Shown: positions 38,899 to 50,775 of the stretch, in pieces
Layout: the number at the start of each line of letters is the position of its first letter
Numbering within the stretch: position 1 is the first letter of the stretch
From: Salarias fasciatus
Taxonomy: Eukaryota > Chordata > Actinopteri > Blenniiformes > Blenniidae
Length of the DNA: 64,000 nucleotides
Direction of reading: 5' to 3'
NCBI RefSeq assembly: GCF_902148845.1
Contig: NC_043764.1
Coordinates: 21,581,531 to 21,645,530, forward strand
The notes under the pieces: model-generated
Told to the model about the DNA's origin: nothing
What the model saw: only the letters and a program-made list of their open reading frames with translations
Databases searched by the model: none
Translations under genes and position numbers: made by a program

Positions 38899-38951
38899 TA
38901 TAAAAACGACTCCTGCTGGAGGCGGCAGCAGTCGGCGTCTGCGGCGGACAG
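38899..38951 (+). promoter_or_regulatory. TATA box and first noncoding exon of chitinase gene 1
   Basis: TATAAAAA at 38899-38906 is followed about 25-30 bp later by a GC-rich leader ending GGCGGACAG|GTATCA (38951). The next acceptor, TTGTTGTTGCAG at 39101, opens the exon with the start codon at 39136. Confidence 0.6.
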
Positions 38952-39135
38952 GTATCACTTCACACCTTTTAGTCATTCAGACAGAGAAACGTGTAGTATA
39001 ACTGTTGGCAGCATTGCTGCTTTCTCTGCATAACAATACACCAACATTTAAGATGATACAAATCCAAAAAATGCAATTAAAAATCTTTTTTGTTGTTGCA
39101 GGTAAACTGGAGGGGAAATCATTTGTTCAAACAAA

Positions 39136-42100
39136 ATGGCACGACTGACCATCTTGGCTGGTAAGTCACTTTGTAGGAGTTTTTTTTTTTTTTTTTACGT
39201 GACTTTGCAAGAATTCACATGATTTTTTTATTTTATTTTTTTTGTCTTTCAGGGTTGTCACTATTAATATGTCTTCAAACAGGTGTGACCAAAGTATTGG
39301 AATATTATTGGAATTTACTAGTAATTATTCAAATCTAAAATCATACTGATTGTGTCTCCGTTTTTCAAAAGTGTCTTCAACAAAGCTGGTGTGCTCTTTC
39401 ACCAACTGGTCACAGTACAGACCAGGTATTGGCAGATACCTGCCTTCTGATATAGATCCACACCTCTGCACTCACCTGGTCTACGCCTTCTCCATCATCA
39501 GCCCTTCTAATGAGCTGGCAACATACGAGTGGAATGATGAACAGCTGTATAGATCCTTCAATGCACTCAAGCACAGGTGAGTTGTTAGTCATGAGCGTCC
39601 ATAATAAGATTCACACATCCAGAGCAATTTTGCGATATCTTGGGAAAAACTGACTGAGTAGAGGCCAGTCAGTGGTGTAGTGTTGAGTAGTGTAGTCAGG
39701 TAAATGTATATAATCACATTTTGAATGTTTCTTTTTTCTTGTGCATGTTTTGGCTAAGACAAGTACAGTGAAGCCATAAAAAAAAAATCACCATTTTGAG
39801 AAAATCTTTCGATGCAGGACTTATAGTTGTGGGAGTGAAACATTGAAATAAGGACGCATGTAAGGTCTTCCCTGCTTGAATCAACCAGAATTTTTTTTTT
39901 TTTTTTTTTTTTTTGCAGGAATCCTCATTTGAAGACACTCTTAGCTGTTGGAGGCTGGAACTTTGGGACCTCACAGTGAGTCCACACACACACAGCTCTG
40001 AGGGGTGGATTTCATGATCTAACATCCTGAAGTTTATCATAATGTGTCACAGTAGCAATAAACTGTTTAACTGTTGTATTTGTCTTAGATTCACCATCAT
40101 GGTTTCATCCCCCACCACCCGCCAGCGGTTCATCCAGTCTTCCATAAGACTCCTCAGACTGCATGGCTTTGATGGGCTGGACCTGAACTGGTTGTATCCA
40201 GGATCTCGAGGAAGCCAACCGGGGGACAAGATCAGGTTCACAATACTTTGCCAGGTCAGACTGAAAGTCTATGCTTCCTCTTTTCGGTAGCATTGAAAAG
40301 AGTCTTGCGGGAAACCAACACAGCCAATGCTCTGTCTCTGTCTCAATTCATTTAGGAATTTGTGTCTGCTTTTGAAAAAGAAGCCGCTGAGACCAGGAGA
40401 GAGCGCCTGATGCTCACAGCTACCGTCGCAGCTGGAAAGGCAAACATCGACAGCGGCTACGAGATCGCCAAGGTGTCAAAGTGAGTTAGTCTGACAGAGT
40501 CAGTGGCATTATATTAATCTGATGTAAAGCCTATCCTGTGGTTACCATGGAAACAATGAGGTTTTATAACGCTGCCATACTAAAGGTCTCTCACACTTTA
40601 TCCTCGGGATAACCAATTCATTCAAAGTGCAACTTTATAAACTCTCACGGTTTGCTACAAGTCCACCAGGAACTGTTATTCTACCACAATACAAAATTAT
40701 TAGCATTTTAATATTGAAAATTTTAGACTGTAGCTGGTAATACTGCACATTGACGCGTAATTTTAGTTGTTATGTTGCCGCTTTTTCTCATTGTCATTTG
40801 TTTTGAATTAATTCTGACTCAAGCCACCGACTGGAGCTTCAGCTGAGCTGAATTCATCAAGGCAACAAGACAATAGAACTGCTATGTGAGCATTATCGGG
40901 AAAAATGTTATCAAACATGATATTTAAAACTTATGTAAAAGGCATTTGCCCAAGATACAAGTAAAGTGACGCAATTAGTTCAAAGTAGCACCTTTTATCA
41001 TTGAAACAGCGTTGGGATGACTTGAGCAACCGGGCAGTGATTTATGATTTATGTCTTCATTAAAATGACAGGGTTCAAATGATAAGGTCACCAATAAGTT
41101 GACTAAGATTAGTTCGATACAAGATTTAAATACAATGACAAAAAAATGAATAGCAGTCTTTTTTAATCATGCTGTGTCTGTCGGACAGGCTTTTAGATTT
41201 TATCAACGTCATGACGTATGATTTCCATGGAGCATGGGAACCTTTCACTGGTCACAACAGTCCTTTGTTCGCGAGTTCTTTTGATGACGGCACCAACATC
41301 TACAGCAATGTGGTGAGTGAAGCGTTCATCGTTCAGTCGGAGGCTTGGTAACATTTCTCTGTATAAACGTACAACATCTTTTTTTTTTTCTTCATAGGAT
41401 TTTGCTATGAACTACTGGAAAAATCAGGGGGCTCCTCTTGAAAAGCTCATTCTTGGCATCCCGACCTATGGGCGAACATTCCGGACTGCATCAGCTGCTT
41501 GTGGTGTTGGTGCACCAGCCAATGGAGCGGCCTCTGCTCGACCCTACACCCAAGAAGCTGGCTTCTGGTCCTACTATGAGGTTCATCAACACTGCGCAGA
41601 TCTTAAAATCTATCCAACTACAGACATGTTTGAAACATAAAATCATAATACATGTTGAAGGTGTTCAGGTATACTTTTCTTCCATTTGCTCCAGATTTGC
41701 ACTTTCCTGCAAGAAGGCAGCAGCTTGCGCTGGATCGATGAACAAAATGTGCCGTACGCCATTAAAGGCAATGAGTGGGTTGGCTTTGATAACAGACGGA
41801 GCTTTGAGATCAAGGTAAATGCTCCACATCCTTCTTTATAGAGATAAAATGTGATAAGCATAATCTACGAGGGCTGTTATTTGTGGATCACTGCATTTCA
41901 TAGTTGTAAAAGAACAACTAATGACAGTGAAGCTGCTCAGTGAACTTATCCAGTATTTTATGACGAAGATAAAGGAAGCATTTTTGAGATGGTAATTCTG
42001 CAGAAACCGTATGGATTTATTTAGTGGGAAAATCTTTGGGTCGGTACTAATTAGGAGTGCACAATATTGAGGAAGCACACCATATGTTACATTGTGACAG

Positions 42101-42345
42101 TGAATGAGCCACTTCACCTTAAGGTGTATGAAATGGACATACTGATATGTTTTGTATGGAAACATGATAAAACTGTGTGTTGATTTATACTTTGCTACAA
42201 TATTCCATAGGCACGGTATCTAAAAGACAACAAATTTGGAGGAGCCTTCATCTGGTCTTTGGATCTGGATGATTTTACTGGACATTTCTGTGGACAGGGA
42301 GCTTATCCCTTAATCAGCTCTCTGTGTTGCTCCTCTGGGGTGTAG
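39136..42345 (+). CDS. GH18 chitinase-like gene 1: catalytic-domain part, active site lost, cut by LTR insertion
   Basis: Secreted acidic-chitinase-family protein. Ten exons are in place: 39136-39160, 39253-39282, 39372-39576, 39919-39975, 40089-40254, 40356-40480, 41189-41312, 41398-41580, 41695-41814 and 42211-42324. The last is interrupted by the retrotransposon. The frame runs six codons into the LTR and stops at 42343-42345, giving about 389 aa without linker or chitin-binding domain. A signal peptide is encoded by exons 1-2. The GH18 motif DxxDxDxE reads DGLDLNWL (residues 134-141), so the second catalytic Asp is Asn and the catalytic Glu is Leu; no chitinase activity is expected. The rest of the barrel, including the YDFHGAWE and GGAFIW regions, is intact and frame-clean. 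It could have persisted as a chitin-binding lectin like the YKL-40 group. A sense-strand AATAAA at 42705-42710 could end a shortened transcript. Confidence 0.85.
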
Positions 42346-42689
42346 AGGGCAACGTGATGTGTGAACGACCCAGCTTTGTCTCAATCAATCTGTGATGAAG
42401 AAAAGAGATCGCACGCACAATGAAGCTGGGTTTAATTCACACGAGGAATTAGTTCTTCCTCTGTGGTGCGTCCTCCTATCAACATCAGTGCGCGATACGC
42501 GCCATCTACTGGGTATCATGGGGATCGCATCTCACTCAACAGAGCTGAAATTTGAACCACTGAGTACATGAAATTAAACAAAAAGTTTTATGGGGTGTCT
42601 GCTTTTAACACACCTTTTTAGAGAACCATTTCCATCTTTGAACAAACTTACTTATTCTATCTTTTAACAACTATTTTCAAGCCTCTACA
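42325..42689 (-). repeat. 3' LTR of the retrotransposon
   Basis: 365 bp with TG...CA ends in element orientation. It appears identical by eye to the LTR at 48811-49175. A purine-rich tract (AGTAGGGGAGAG on the minus strand) directly precedes it. Confidence 0.95.
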
Positions 42690-42702
42690 CTCTCCCCTAC
42701 TT
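42690..42702 (-). other. polypurine tract of the retrotransposon
   Basis: On the minus strand the bases immediately before the 3' LTR read AGTAGGGGAGAG, the usual plus-strand primer of LTR elements. Confidence 0.75.
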
Positions 42703-42741
42703 AAAATAAATGTCTCCTGACATTTCACGTTTTAGGGCAAC

Positions 42742-45700
42742 TTAGTTTACGAGAGTGTACCAGTTGTAAACAAAAGGTTGGTTTTGGATTTGGCATGGAT
42801 AAGCCATAAGGTTCTGAGGTATTGGCACAGAAGTGGGAAGTAGGAGCGATCTTACACCTGCAGTCCATGGTTGGTATGATGGTTGTCCCAAGGAGTCATA
42901 AGTCAATCTTTCTGCTGGTTGAGCTCTCCTTTGTGACCTTCTAGGCTCATACTGTCCTCCATCATGTCCATCCATTTCCTCAATCCGTCTTTGTTCCTCC
43001 TGCAGCAAAACTGGTTCAGCCATTTGCTCCTCAACAACCTGCTGTTCAGGCACAGATTCTGGTCTCACTGGTGGGCGAAATTCTCTCGCTGTGGCATTGA
43101 GTCTGTGTTGATTTTGAGGATTTTGTACAGGTGTGACAGGTACTGGTTGCTGAGTGTTTTGGTTTTGAACATTTTGCTGAGGATTTATGAAACCGTATAT
43201 TGGGATTTTACTCCGGAGATTGTAACGATAAGAGTAGTCTTCATCCTCCGAGTCATTACTCTCTGTTTCATTGTGGTCTGTAGTAGTCTCGATTCTTTTG
43301 TCTCTTTTCGGTTTTGTCGTTTTGACTACAGGAAGCTCTTCTTCCAAAGGCAAATCATTTACTGGCAATAACAAGTTTCTGTGTAACACTCTCATCACTT
43401 TACTGCCTCTCTCTGCTTGTACTTTGTAGACGGGTCCATCACCTACTCGCTCAACAACACGGTGTACTTCTGATTCCCAGTAGGCACGTAATTTTCCCGG
43501 ACCTCCTCTTTCAGAGAGATTCCTAACCAGGACTCTGTCGCCTGGTTGGAGAGTGACACCTTTCATGCGTTTGTCATATTGCTTTTTGCCTTTGCCTGAA
43601 GATTTTTGACTGTTCTCTGCAGCGATTTTATAGGCAACACGCATCCTATCAGCCCACTTTTTAGCATAGGTCTGATGGTTGTGTTTCTCCGTCTCGTTTG
43701 TTTGAAAAAGTAGGTCTACCGGCAACCGAGGAGCTCTGCCGTACAAGAGGAAGAATGGCGAGTATCCTGTCGACTCATGTCTCGTGCAATTGTAGGCATG
43801 GACAATTTGTGGGAGATGTTCCTTCCAGTCACTTTTCTTTTCCTCCTGTAGAGTGCGAAGCATTTGGAGTAAAGTACGATTCAGGCGCTCCACCGGGTTG
43901 CACTGTGGATGGTATGGTGTGGTTCGTGAGTGAGCGATTCCTGAGAGCTGTTGCAATTTTTGGAAAAGATTGTTCTCAAACTCACGTCCCTGATCATGGT
44001 GTAACTTTTCGGGGTACCCAAAACGTGGTATAAAATCTTGGAATATCTTCTCAGCAGCTGTTTTGCCTGATTTATTCCTAGTAGGGTACGCTTGTGCGAA
44101 GCGAGTAAAATGATCTTCAAGTACTAAGATGTATTCATACCCCCCTTTACTTGGTTCAAGATGCAAGTAGTCAATAGAGACTAACTCAAAAGGAGCGTTG
44201 GTTGTGATTGATCCCATAGGAGCTCTCTGGGGAACGTTTGGTCGTTTTTGTTTGATGCACAGACATTTTTTTGAGACATAATCTTCGATTTCTTGTTGCA
44301 TATTCGGCCAATAAAAACGTTCACGGGCCAGATGAATCACTTTATCACTACCGACATGACCCATATCGTCATGTAGACTTCTTAACACTATTGGTTTTAA
44401 CTGTTCTGGAAGGACAAGCTGTTTGTGGTGCTCTGTTTTTCTGTACAGTAGTCCATTGTCAACTTCCAGCTTGTTCCACTCATACAGTAATCTCCTTGTT
44501 TGTTTACTCATTGTCCGTTTGTCTTTCTCGTTAGGTGTCCAGCTCTTGAGTTTGAGTGAGATTACCTCCTTGATAGACTCATCTTCTTGTTGAGCAGCTT
44601 TAATGTCTTTTGGAGTCATGCTCAAAGTGCTTTGTGCTGGCTCATTTTTTTCACTGGAACTCAGTTGTAGTGCAGCTACCCAGGGCACATCGTTGTTTTG
44701 GACGGCCTTACTTCCCTGCCACACCGCAAACACTACATCTGGTAAAACGTTCTCTGTGTACTCACTCATCTGTTGTTGGAGATCCAATGGGTATCTGGAC
44801 AACATGTCGGCATCTGCATTCCTTCTCCCCGGTCTATACTTGATATCAAAATGGAAGTCTGCTAACTCCCCAACCCACCTATGCCCCACTGCATTTAACC
44901 TTGCGGAACTGAGAACATAGGTTAATGGATTGTTGTCTGTATAGACTGTGAAAGTCGGAGCGTAATACAGGTAGTCACGAAACTTATCACAGATGGCCCA
45001 TTTGAGTGCGAGGAACTCAAGTTTACCAGAATGTAAGTGATAGTTTTTCTCAGCAGGTGTGAGAGTCCGAGAGCCATAGCCAATCACTCTGAGTTTGTTG
45101 TCTTGTTTCTGATATAAGACAGCTCCCAAGCCTTGGTTGGACGCATCTGTATGTAATAAAAATGGAAGATCAAAATTAGGATAGGCTAGAATGGGAGGAT
45201 GGGTCAGAATGTCCACAAACTTTGACACAATTTCCTGATGTTCACTTGTCCAAGTTATGGGTGTTCGAGAAGGAAGTTGGTTTTTGTTTCCTTTCTTTAC
45301 TTGTCCTTTCCCTCTTTTTGGTGTTGATTTGTTTTCACAATTTGTATCAGGGCTCTGGAGCAGTTCAAACAACGGTCTCGCCAGTCTTGAGAAGTCTTGA
45401 ATGAATGATCGATAGTAGCTGAGGAAACCGAGCAATGTTCTGAGCTCTCCGACTGTGCAGGGTTTCTTTTCTTTTAGAGCGATCACAGCATCCAAATCTT
45501 TCGGGTCAACCTGGACCCCTTCGCCAGACACAAGCCTACCAAGGTAGCGTATTTGTTTTTTAAACAGTTCGCACTTAGCTGGACGAAGTTTTATGCCATG
45601 TTGTCGCATTTTACACAGGACTTGTCGAAGATGATCTACATGTTCCTCAAAGGTTTTAGAGTAGCAAAGTACATCATCTAAGTAAGGCACGCAGCACTCA

Positions 45701-47400
45701 TCTCGAATCCCTTCTAACACTCCCTCCATACACCTTTGGAATGCGGCCGGTGCGTTTGTAAGACCGAAAGGAACCCGCACCCATTCGTACAAACCCCAGG
45801 GTGTGCTAAAAGCAGTTAAGTGCCGTGACTCCTCACTCACAAAACCCTGATGATATGCGCTGCCCTGGTCCAAGATGGAAAACCAGGTATTTCCTCCGAG
45901 ACTGTCCAAGAGATCTTGTATCCGTGGCAACGGATGTCTGTCCGGTACAGTTTTCCGGTTGAGCTCGCGAAAATCAACACATAAGCGCAAAGTATTGTCC
46001 TTTTTACGCACACACACCACCGGTGACGAATGGGCTGAAACTGATTTTCGGATCCAACCCCTGTTCAAAAGGTTGTGAACATACTCCTTTACCTCTTTGT
46101 AGAGTGGTCGGGGAATGGAGTTGTAACTCTTTTGCACGGGTGTGTTGTCAGTGGTGTTGATTTTTAGCTGCAGTCCAGGAATACATCCAATATCCCCGTC
46201 TTCACGAGCAAAAATATCAGACTGCTCATAGAGCATTTGGCGAACAACTTTTTGATCATTTTCTGAGAGATGATTTAAATCGACATTTGGATGCCATCTC
46301 AGATGTGAAGGAGCTGTATTGAAAGTCTCTTCTTCTTCACTTTGACTGTCATCTGACACTTGAGCTGTACAACAGTATGACTGGTTGGCTGGTTTGGCAT
46401 TTTCAGGACAAAGATTAACAGGTTTGTATTCAGAAACGTCTTCAATGAATCCTAACAAGGTTTTAGGATTTAGGAAAATGTCATGTTTGGTTGCATTTTG
46501 GATTGGGATTTTAACAGTCTTTGTAGCACCAGGGGGTACATCAATGAGAGCTGGAAATAACTCCAATCCATCAGGTATGTTGCTTTTCAAAGATGGTTCG
46601 AAAAACATTTCACCTCCACCCGGAAATGATCTGATGTGACACTTTACCATACAGATTTGGTTACTGCGAACCGTGAGTCCTTTTTTTCCAACTTTCACGA
46701 CTTCACTTTCTGGTTCACTTTCAGTCGATTTGGTGTGAACAGCAGAGATAAGTGACTCAACATTACACTTCTGAACTTTAAGAGTCTCTGATAGCAAGTC
46801 CACTAAGTTTATATTGTCACTTTGTTCACTGTTTCCCATTATTATTTCTTGGATGACATTGAAGCCCAGCAGTGGAGTGGTTACACTTTGCTGGCTGACA
46901 AGCATTGGAACATACAAGGACACAGAGCCATGTTGGGAACTTGTGATCTTGAGTAGAACTTCAATCCACCCTTCAAAAGGAACGTCCGTCCCATTTGCTG
47001 CAGTGACTTTGAGTGGATGATCTGAAAGTAAAGTCTCAAGCGGCTGTATTTTCACATTTGGTAACGCTGTTTGTACCCATGACTTTTCAACAATGCTCAC
47101 TTGTGCTCCGCTGTCCAATAGCATCTGTAGTTTTTCTCCATTTAACAGACAGTTTATCATACACCTACCACCTATTAACTGTGCCACACGCTTTTTATTG
47201 GTCACACTGTGTGTTTTCTGAGACGTGGTAGTAGATGGTGCTTGATCTGATTTCAGTCTCTCGCTGTTGTGGGACGCCGATGATGTCGTCACTGGTGGTC
47301 CCTCCCCAGCGACCTCCTGGAGTTTCCCGACACACTGCTCTTCTGGAGGCAGCCGATGGCTCGATGCCCCTCCTTTCCGCATTTGAAACAATGAGTGCAA
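42742..47400 (-). CDS. retrotransposon pol polyprotein
   Basis: One open frame of about 1550 codons. In order it holds an aspartic protease (LLDSGA, about residue 95), reverse transcriptase (YLDD, minus-strand codons at 45673-45684), RNase H ([13 protein letters not shown]), an integrase zinc-binding region, an integrase core with the DDE pattern ([17 protein letters not shown] and downstream Glu) and a GPY/F-like end followed by a long acidic and Gln/Pro-rich tail. It overlaps the end of gag in another frame, a layout common in this family, which typically uses programmed frameshifting. Confidence 0.93.
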   Translation of the reverse strand: MHSLFQMRKGGASSHRLPPEEQCVGKLQEVAGEGPPVTTSSASHNSERLKSDQAPSTTTSQKTHSVTNKKRVAQLIGGRCMINCLLNGEKLQMLLDSGAQVSIVEKSWVQTALPNVKIQPLETLLSDHPLKVTAANGTDVPFEGWIEVLLKITSSQHGSVSLYVPMLVSQQSVTTPLLGFNVIQEIIMGNSEQSDNINLVDLLSETLKVQKCNVESLISAVHTKSTESEPESEVVKVGKKGLTVRSNQICMVKCHIRSFPGGGEMFFEPSLKSNIPDGLELFPALIDVPPGATKTVKIPIQNATKHDIFLNPKTLLGFIEDVSEYKPVNLCPENAKPANQSYCCTAQVSDDSQSEEEETFNTAPSHLRWHPNVDLNHLSENDQKVVRQMLYEQSDIFAREDGDIGCIPGLQLKINTTDNTPVQKSYNSIPRPLYKEVKEYVHNLLNRGWIRKSVSAHSSPVVCVRKKDNTLRLCVDFRELNRKTVPDRHPLPRIQDLLDSLGGNTWFSILDQGSAYHQGFVSEESRHLTAFSTPWGLYEWVRVPFGLTNAPAAFQRCMEGVLEGIRDECCVPYLDDVLCYSKTFEEHVDHLRQVLCKMRQHGIKLRPAKCELFKKQIRYLGRLVSGEGVQVDPKDLDAVIALKEKKPCTVGELRTLLGFLSYYRSFIQDFSRLARPLFELLQSPDTNCENKSTPKRGKGQVKKGNKNQLPSRTPITWTSEHQEIVSKFVDILTHPPILAYPNFDLPFLLHTDASNQGLGAVLYQKQDNKLRVIGYGSRTLTPAEKNYHLHSGKLEFLALKWAICDKFRDYLYYAPTFTVYTDNNPLTYVLSSARLNAVGHRWVGELADFHFDIKYRPGRRNADADMLSRYPLDLQQQMSEYTENVLPDVVFAVWQGSKAVQNNDVPWVAALQLSSSEKNEPAQSTLSMTPKDIKAAQQEDESIKEVISLKLKSWTPNEKDKRTMSKQTRRLLYEWNKLEVDNGLLYRKTEHHKQLVLPEQLKPIVLRSLHDDMGHVGSDKVIHLARERFYWPNMQQEIEDYVSKKCLCIKQKRPNVPQRAPMGSITTNAPFELVSIDYLHLEPSKGGYEYILVLEDHFTRFAQAYPTRNKSGKTAAEKIFQDFIPRFGYPEKLHHDQGREFENNLFQKLQQLSGIAHSRTTPYHPQCNPVERLNRTLLQMLRTLQEEKKSDWKEHLPQIVHAYNCTRHESTGYSPFFLLYGRAPRLPVDLLFQTNETEKHNHQTYAKKWADRMRVAYKIAAENSQKSSGKGKKQYDKRMKGVTLQPGDRVLVRNLSERGGPGKLRAYWESEVHRVVERVGDGPVYKVQAERGSKVMRVLHRNLLLPVNDLPLEEELPVVKTTKPKRDKRIETTTDHNETESNDSEDEDYSYRYNLRSKIPIYGFINPQQNVQNQNTQQPVPVTPVQNPQNQHRLNATAREFRPPVRPESVPEQQVVEEQMAEPVLLQEEQRRIEEMDGHDGGQYEPRRSQRRAQPAERLTYDSLGQPSYQPWTAGVRSLLLPTSVPIPQNLMAYPCQIQNQPFVYNWYTLVN

Positions 47401-48686
47401 TGTTCAATTTCTTGAGCAACACACTTCTGGCACTTCCCTTTGACATCAGGTTTTGGAGCTGGCTGTTTTGAGGCAGGTACTGTGGGACGAGTGTTTTCAG
47501 TTACTGCACTGACCATTGGAGTTAGGGCCTTTTCTAAACTTTTAGTTAGAGAGGACACCTGTGCCGTCAGCTCTTGTATAGCAGCACGGTTAGCTTGGAC
47601 TTCAGTTTGTATTTTTACAGAACTTTTGTCTTTTTCTGCCTGAGCTACATTTGCGTTCACAGTTTTTGATTTTTGGCTTTGTCCCAATCTGTTCTGTCTC
47701 TCTGCGTCTTCAATAATAGCTTTTGTGATCAGCTCCAAAATGGAGTCATCTGTGACACTTGAATCTGTGATGTGAGGTTTTAAGTCTCGTCTGACATAAG
47801 AGCATTTCTCATTGATACCTTGATACAGTGAATGAAGGAAAACACCTTGTACCAACTGCTTGTCATAATGAAACCCACTGCTGTTCTTTGATGCAATCAG
47901 CACACGTTGTTTAAGACCCATTAGTCTATACATGAACTGCTGAGGTGTTTCTTTATCATACTGCTTAGCGTTGCTTAGTTCCTGAAATAATTCAGTGCTA
48001 CTTTTCTCACGCAGGTGTGCCTTCAAGAAACGTTTTAACTCTGCTACAGTCAGCGTATCTTTGGTGACAAGCATGTCTTTGAAGGTACCAGGCTTGATTA
48101 TCTTAAACACCGTTCTAATAACTTCAGCCTCTGTGAACCCTTCAGCAAGACCTTCATCAATCTGTTTACACAACACATTGTAACTTAAATCAGAGTCAAA
48201 ATCAGAGATCTGACCACCATGAATCTTGTATTCCCTGTGTGGTAACAGTGACTTGAGTTCAGACAGCTTGACCAAACCTGTTACAGGGTCAGCAACTACT
48301 GATGGTGAGGATGACTTCACGGTTGTTACTGTGGATGCAGCTGCCTCTCTGGTCTCACTCACAACAGGAACCTCTTCCACATCTGGAGTACTCACAGCAT
48401 CTTCTCCCCCAGTTGCCATGGGTGACTGTAGTTGTTCGATGAGGTCGCGGAAAGCGAGCAAGTGAGACATCCCCTGGTCCTCGAGACTTCTCAGTCGTGG
48501 ACTTCTCAGAAAGTCCACAATGAAGTCGAAGAGTTCCACTTCGGGCGATTCTGCACTTGGAAAATCCTCGTCCACGTCATCTTTCAACGACTCAGCCAGC
48601 TTGTAGAGAACATCTCTGTTGTGGGCACTGGTTAGCTGGGTAAGCGCTTGCTGGATCTCCCATCTCAGGTCTCGTAGTGCTGCCAT
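47289..48686 (-). CDS. retrotransposon gag protein
   Basis: A 465-codon frame beginning [15 protein letters not shown]. The first 100 residues look like a compact helical domain. The middle is capsid-like, then a predicted coiled segment ([20 protein letters not shown]). Near the C terminus is a CCHC zinc knuckle ([13 protein letters not shown]) preceded by extra Cys/His pairs. The knuckle and the position before pol define it as gag. Confidence 0.9.
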   Translation of the reverse strand: MAALRDLRWEIQQALTQLTSAHNRDVLYKLAESLKDDVDEDFPSAESPEVELFDFIVDFLRSPRLRSLEDQGMSHLLAFRDLIEQLQSPMATGGEDAVSTPDVEEVPVVSETREAAASTVTTVKSSSPSVVADPVTGLVKLSELKSLLPHREYKIHGGQISDFDSDLSYNVLCKQIDEGLAEGFTEAEVIRTVFKIIKPGTFKDMLVTKDTLTVAELKRFLKAHLREKSSTELFQELSNAKQYDKETPQQFMYRLMGLKQRVLIASKNSSGFHYDKQLVQGVFLHSLYQGINEKCSYVRRDLKPHITDSSVTDDSILELITKAIIEDAERQNRLGQSQKSKTVNANVAQAEKDKSSVKIQTEVQANRAAIQELTAQVSSLTKSLEKALTPMVSAVTENTRPTVPASKQPAPKPDVKGKCQKCVAQEIEHCTHCFKCGKEGHRAIGCLQKSSVSGNSRRSLGRDHQ

Positions 48687-48788
48687 CTCTGGTTACCTGG
48701 ATTCTGTCGCTGGTGTCATCGACTCAGGAACAGGTGATCAGCTTCCCTTGGTTCTGCAATGATTAGTGCCGGACAGCCAGTGGCACTA

Positions 48789-48806
48789 ATCCCGGACGAG
48801 CCCCCA
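48789..48806 (-). other. primer-binding site matching tRNA-Pro
   Basis: On the minus strand these bases read TGGGGGCTCGTCCGGGAT, the same 18 nt as the tRNA-Pro primer site of murine leukaemia virus as I remember it. It starts a few bases inside the 5' LTR. Confidence 0.85.
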
Positions 48807-48810
48807 AAAT

Positions 48811-49175
48811 TGTTGCTCCTCTGGGGTGTAGAGGGCAACGTGATGTGTGAACGACCCAGCTTTGTCTCAATCAATCTGTGATGAAGAAAAGAGATCGCAC
48901 GCACAATGAAGCTGGGTTTAATTCACACGAGGAATTAGTTCTTCCTCTGTGGTGCGTCCTCCTATCAACATCAGTGCGCGATACGCGCCATCTACTGGGT
49001 ATCATGGGGATCGCATCTCACTCAACAGAGCTGAAATTTGAACCACTGAGTACATGAAATTAAACAAAAAGTTTTATGGGGTGTCTGCTTTTAACACACC
49101 TTTTTAGAGAACCATTTCCATCTTTGAACAAACTTACTTATTCTATCTTTTAACAACTATTTTCAAGCCTCTACA
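48811..49175 (-). repeat. 5' LTR of the retrotransposon
   Basis: 365 bp, same length and by eye the same sequence as 42325-42689. It is followed by TCTG, the second copy of the target-site duplication. Confidence 0.95.
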
Positions 49176-50775
49176 TCTGCGTTCCCTTCTGGTCTCAGGT
49201 AAACCAAAAATCGAGCATGTTTACATTCATTATCTCCACTTGAATTAAATTATCCCTCAAACAAGCTTTTAAATATGAATGTATTTCACATTATTGCCGG
49301 TTTCATCTCCAGCCACTCCTGAACCTGCATCTACATCCGGCATCCCTCCAACATCACCAACATTCGAATCTGCAACAACAAACACATATCCCACTGAAGC
49401 TGGAACTTCTCCTGGATCCACAGATTCAACTCTAGAGTCAACTTCCATAGACTATTCCACTGAAGCTGTTGTCACCACTGCTGGATACACAGATTCAACT
49501 CTAGAGTCAACTTCCTCTGAAGCTGTTGTCACCACTGCTGGATACACAGATTCAACTCTACAGTCAACTTCCTCTGAAGCTGTTGTCACCACTGCTGGAT
49601 ACACAGATTCAACTCTAGAGTCAACTTCCTCTGAAGCTGTTGTCACCACTGCTGGATACACAGATTCAACTCTACAGTCAACTTCCTCTGAAGCTGTTGT
49701 CACCACTGCTGGATACACAGATTCAACTCTAGAGTCAACTTCCTCTGAAGCTGTTGTCACCACTGCTGGATACACAGATTCAACTCTACAGTCAACTTCC
49801 TCTGAAGCTGTTGTCACCACTGCTGGATACACAGATTCAACTCTAGAGTCAACTTCCTCTGAAGCTGTTGTCACCACTGCTGGATACACAGATTCAACTC
49901 TACAGTCAACTTCCTCTGAAGCTGTTGTCACCACTGCTGGATACACAGATTCAACTCTACAGTCAACTTCCATAGACTATTCCACTGAAGCTGTTTTCAC
50001 CACAGATTCAACTCTACAGTCAACTTCTACACACTATTCCACTGAAACTGTTTTCCCCTCTCAACAGTCACATACATGGCCAATGGAGAGTGTTCCGCCC
50101 TCATCTTCAGCTTCACTTACAAGCAGCACAGCAGTGGATGCAACCACCACAGAAGCTCCCACAACACCCCCTGAAACAACATTCTCAGTAGAAACTGAGT
50201 TTACAGCTGCAACTTTAATGGAAAGTACCTCAGTAACGTATGGTCCAACCACCGCAGATCTCACAACACAACCTGAAACAATGTTCTCAACAGAAAGGGA
50301 GTTTACAACTACAGTTTTACCTGAAAGCCCCTCAGTAACATATGGTCCAACCACCGCAGAAGATCTCACAACACCTTCTGAAACAACGTTCCCAACAGAA
50401 ACTGAGTTTACAGCTGCAACTTTATTTGAAAGCACCAAGGGTACAACCACTGTAGAAGATCTCACAACACCCTCTGGAACAACCACGTCAGCACACCCTG
50501 ACACTACAGCTGCAACTTCACATGCAAGCACCACAACAACCACGAAGGCAACCACAGTAGCACCTGTTACAACAGCTGTGACCCCCCCACCTGTTCAAAC
50601 GACCACTAAAGCTGTTTCCGGAGAAGGTTTTTGTGTTGGAAAGAAGGATGGCAACTATGTGAATGTCAATAATCCCACCTCCTTTTATCAGTGTGTGAAT
50701 GGAATCACATACATTCAGAAATGTCCTGCGAATCTTGTTTATGTTGCTGCATGCGATTGCTGTGATTGGCCATAA
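49176..50775 (+). pseudogene. chitinase gene 1: detached 3' part (linker and chitin-binding domain)
   Basis: The end of the split tenth exon (49176-49198, donor TCAG|GTAAAC) and the last exon (49313-50775) lie beyond the retrotransposon. Position and phase match those of genes 2 and 3, where the corresponding exon ends in LLVSG before a linker exon. The last exon encodes about 430 residues of Ser/Thr/Pro-rich, mucin-like linker with a 19-aa tandem repeat. A CBM14-type chitin-binding domain follows (GFCVGKKDGNYVNVNN, CVNGITYIQKC, CDCCDWP; Cys pattern conserved). The frame is still fully open, which fits recent detachment. It has no signal peptide or start of its own. AATAAA overlaps the stop (50775-50780). 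Confidence 0.85.
49465..49975 (+). repeat. 57-bp coding minisatellite, nine units, in a two-unit higher-order pattern
   Basis: Each unit encodes EAVVTTAGYTDSTLxSTSS. The variable codon alternates GAG (Glu) and CAG (Gln) as E,Q,E,Q,E,Q,E,Q,Q. The rest of the unit looks identical at DNA level, so the array seems to have grown by copying 114-bp pairs. Confidence 0.9.

Larger units (their letters stand above)
42325..49175 (-). mobile_element. Ty3/mdg4-type LTR retrotransposon, whole-looking, recent
   Basis: The element is 6851 bp, inserted antisense in the tenth coding exon of chitinase gene 1. Two 365-bp LTRs bound it and the host bases TCTG flank it on both sides as a 4-bp duplication. In its own orientation it runs 5' LTR, primer site, gag, pol (protease, reverse transcriptase, RNase H, integrase), polypurine tract and 3' LTR. 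No envelope frame is seen. The protein order (RT before integrase) and lack of env place it in Ty3/mdg4 (gypsy). The subfamily was not determined. It looks whole, with no obvious breaks, and the LTRs look identical, so it is very young. Confidence 0.95.

Noticed and set aside
42964-48635. Multiple plus-strand frames across the retrotransposon
   Set aside because: All are antisense to the open gag and pol frames of the element and have no independent support.
49452-49973. Open frame of 173 codons antisense to the chitinase 1 linker
   Set aside because: The 57-bp repeat is a multiple of three without stops in this antisense frame, so the frame is a by-product of the repeat. The sense strand encodes the linker.
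49465-49975. CRISPR-like regular repeat array
   Set aside because: The repeats are contiguous without unique spacers, code for protein in frame and lie in a eukaryotic gene.
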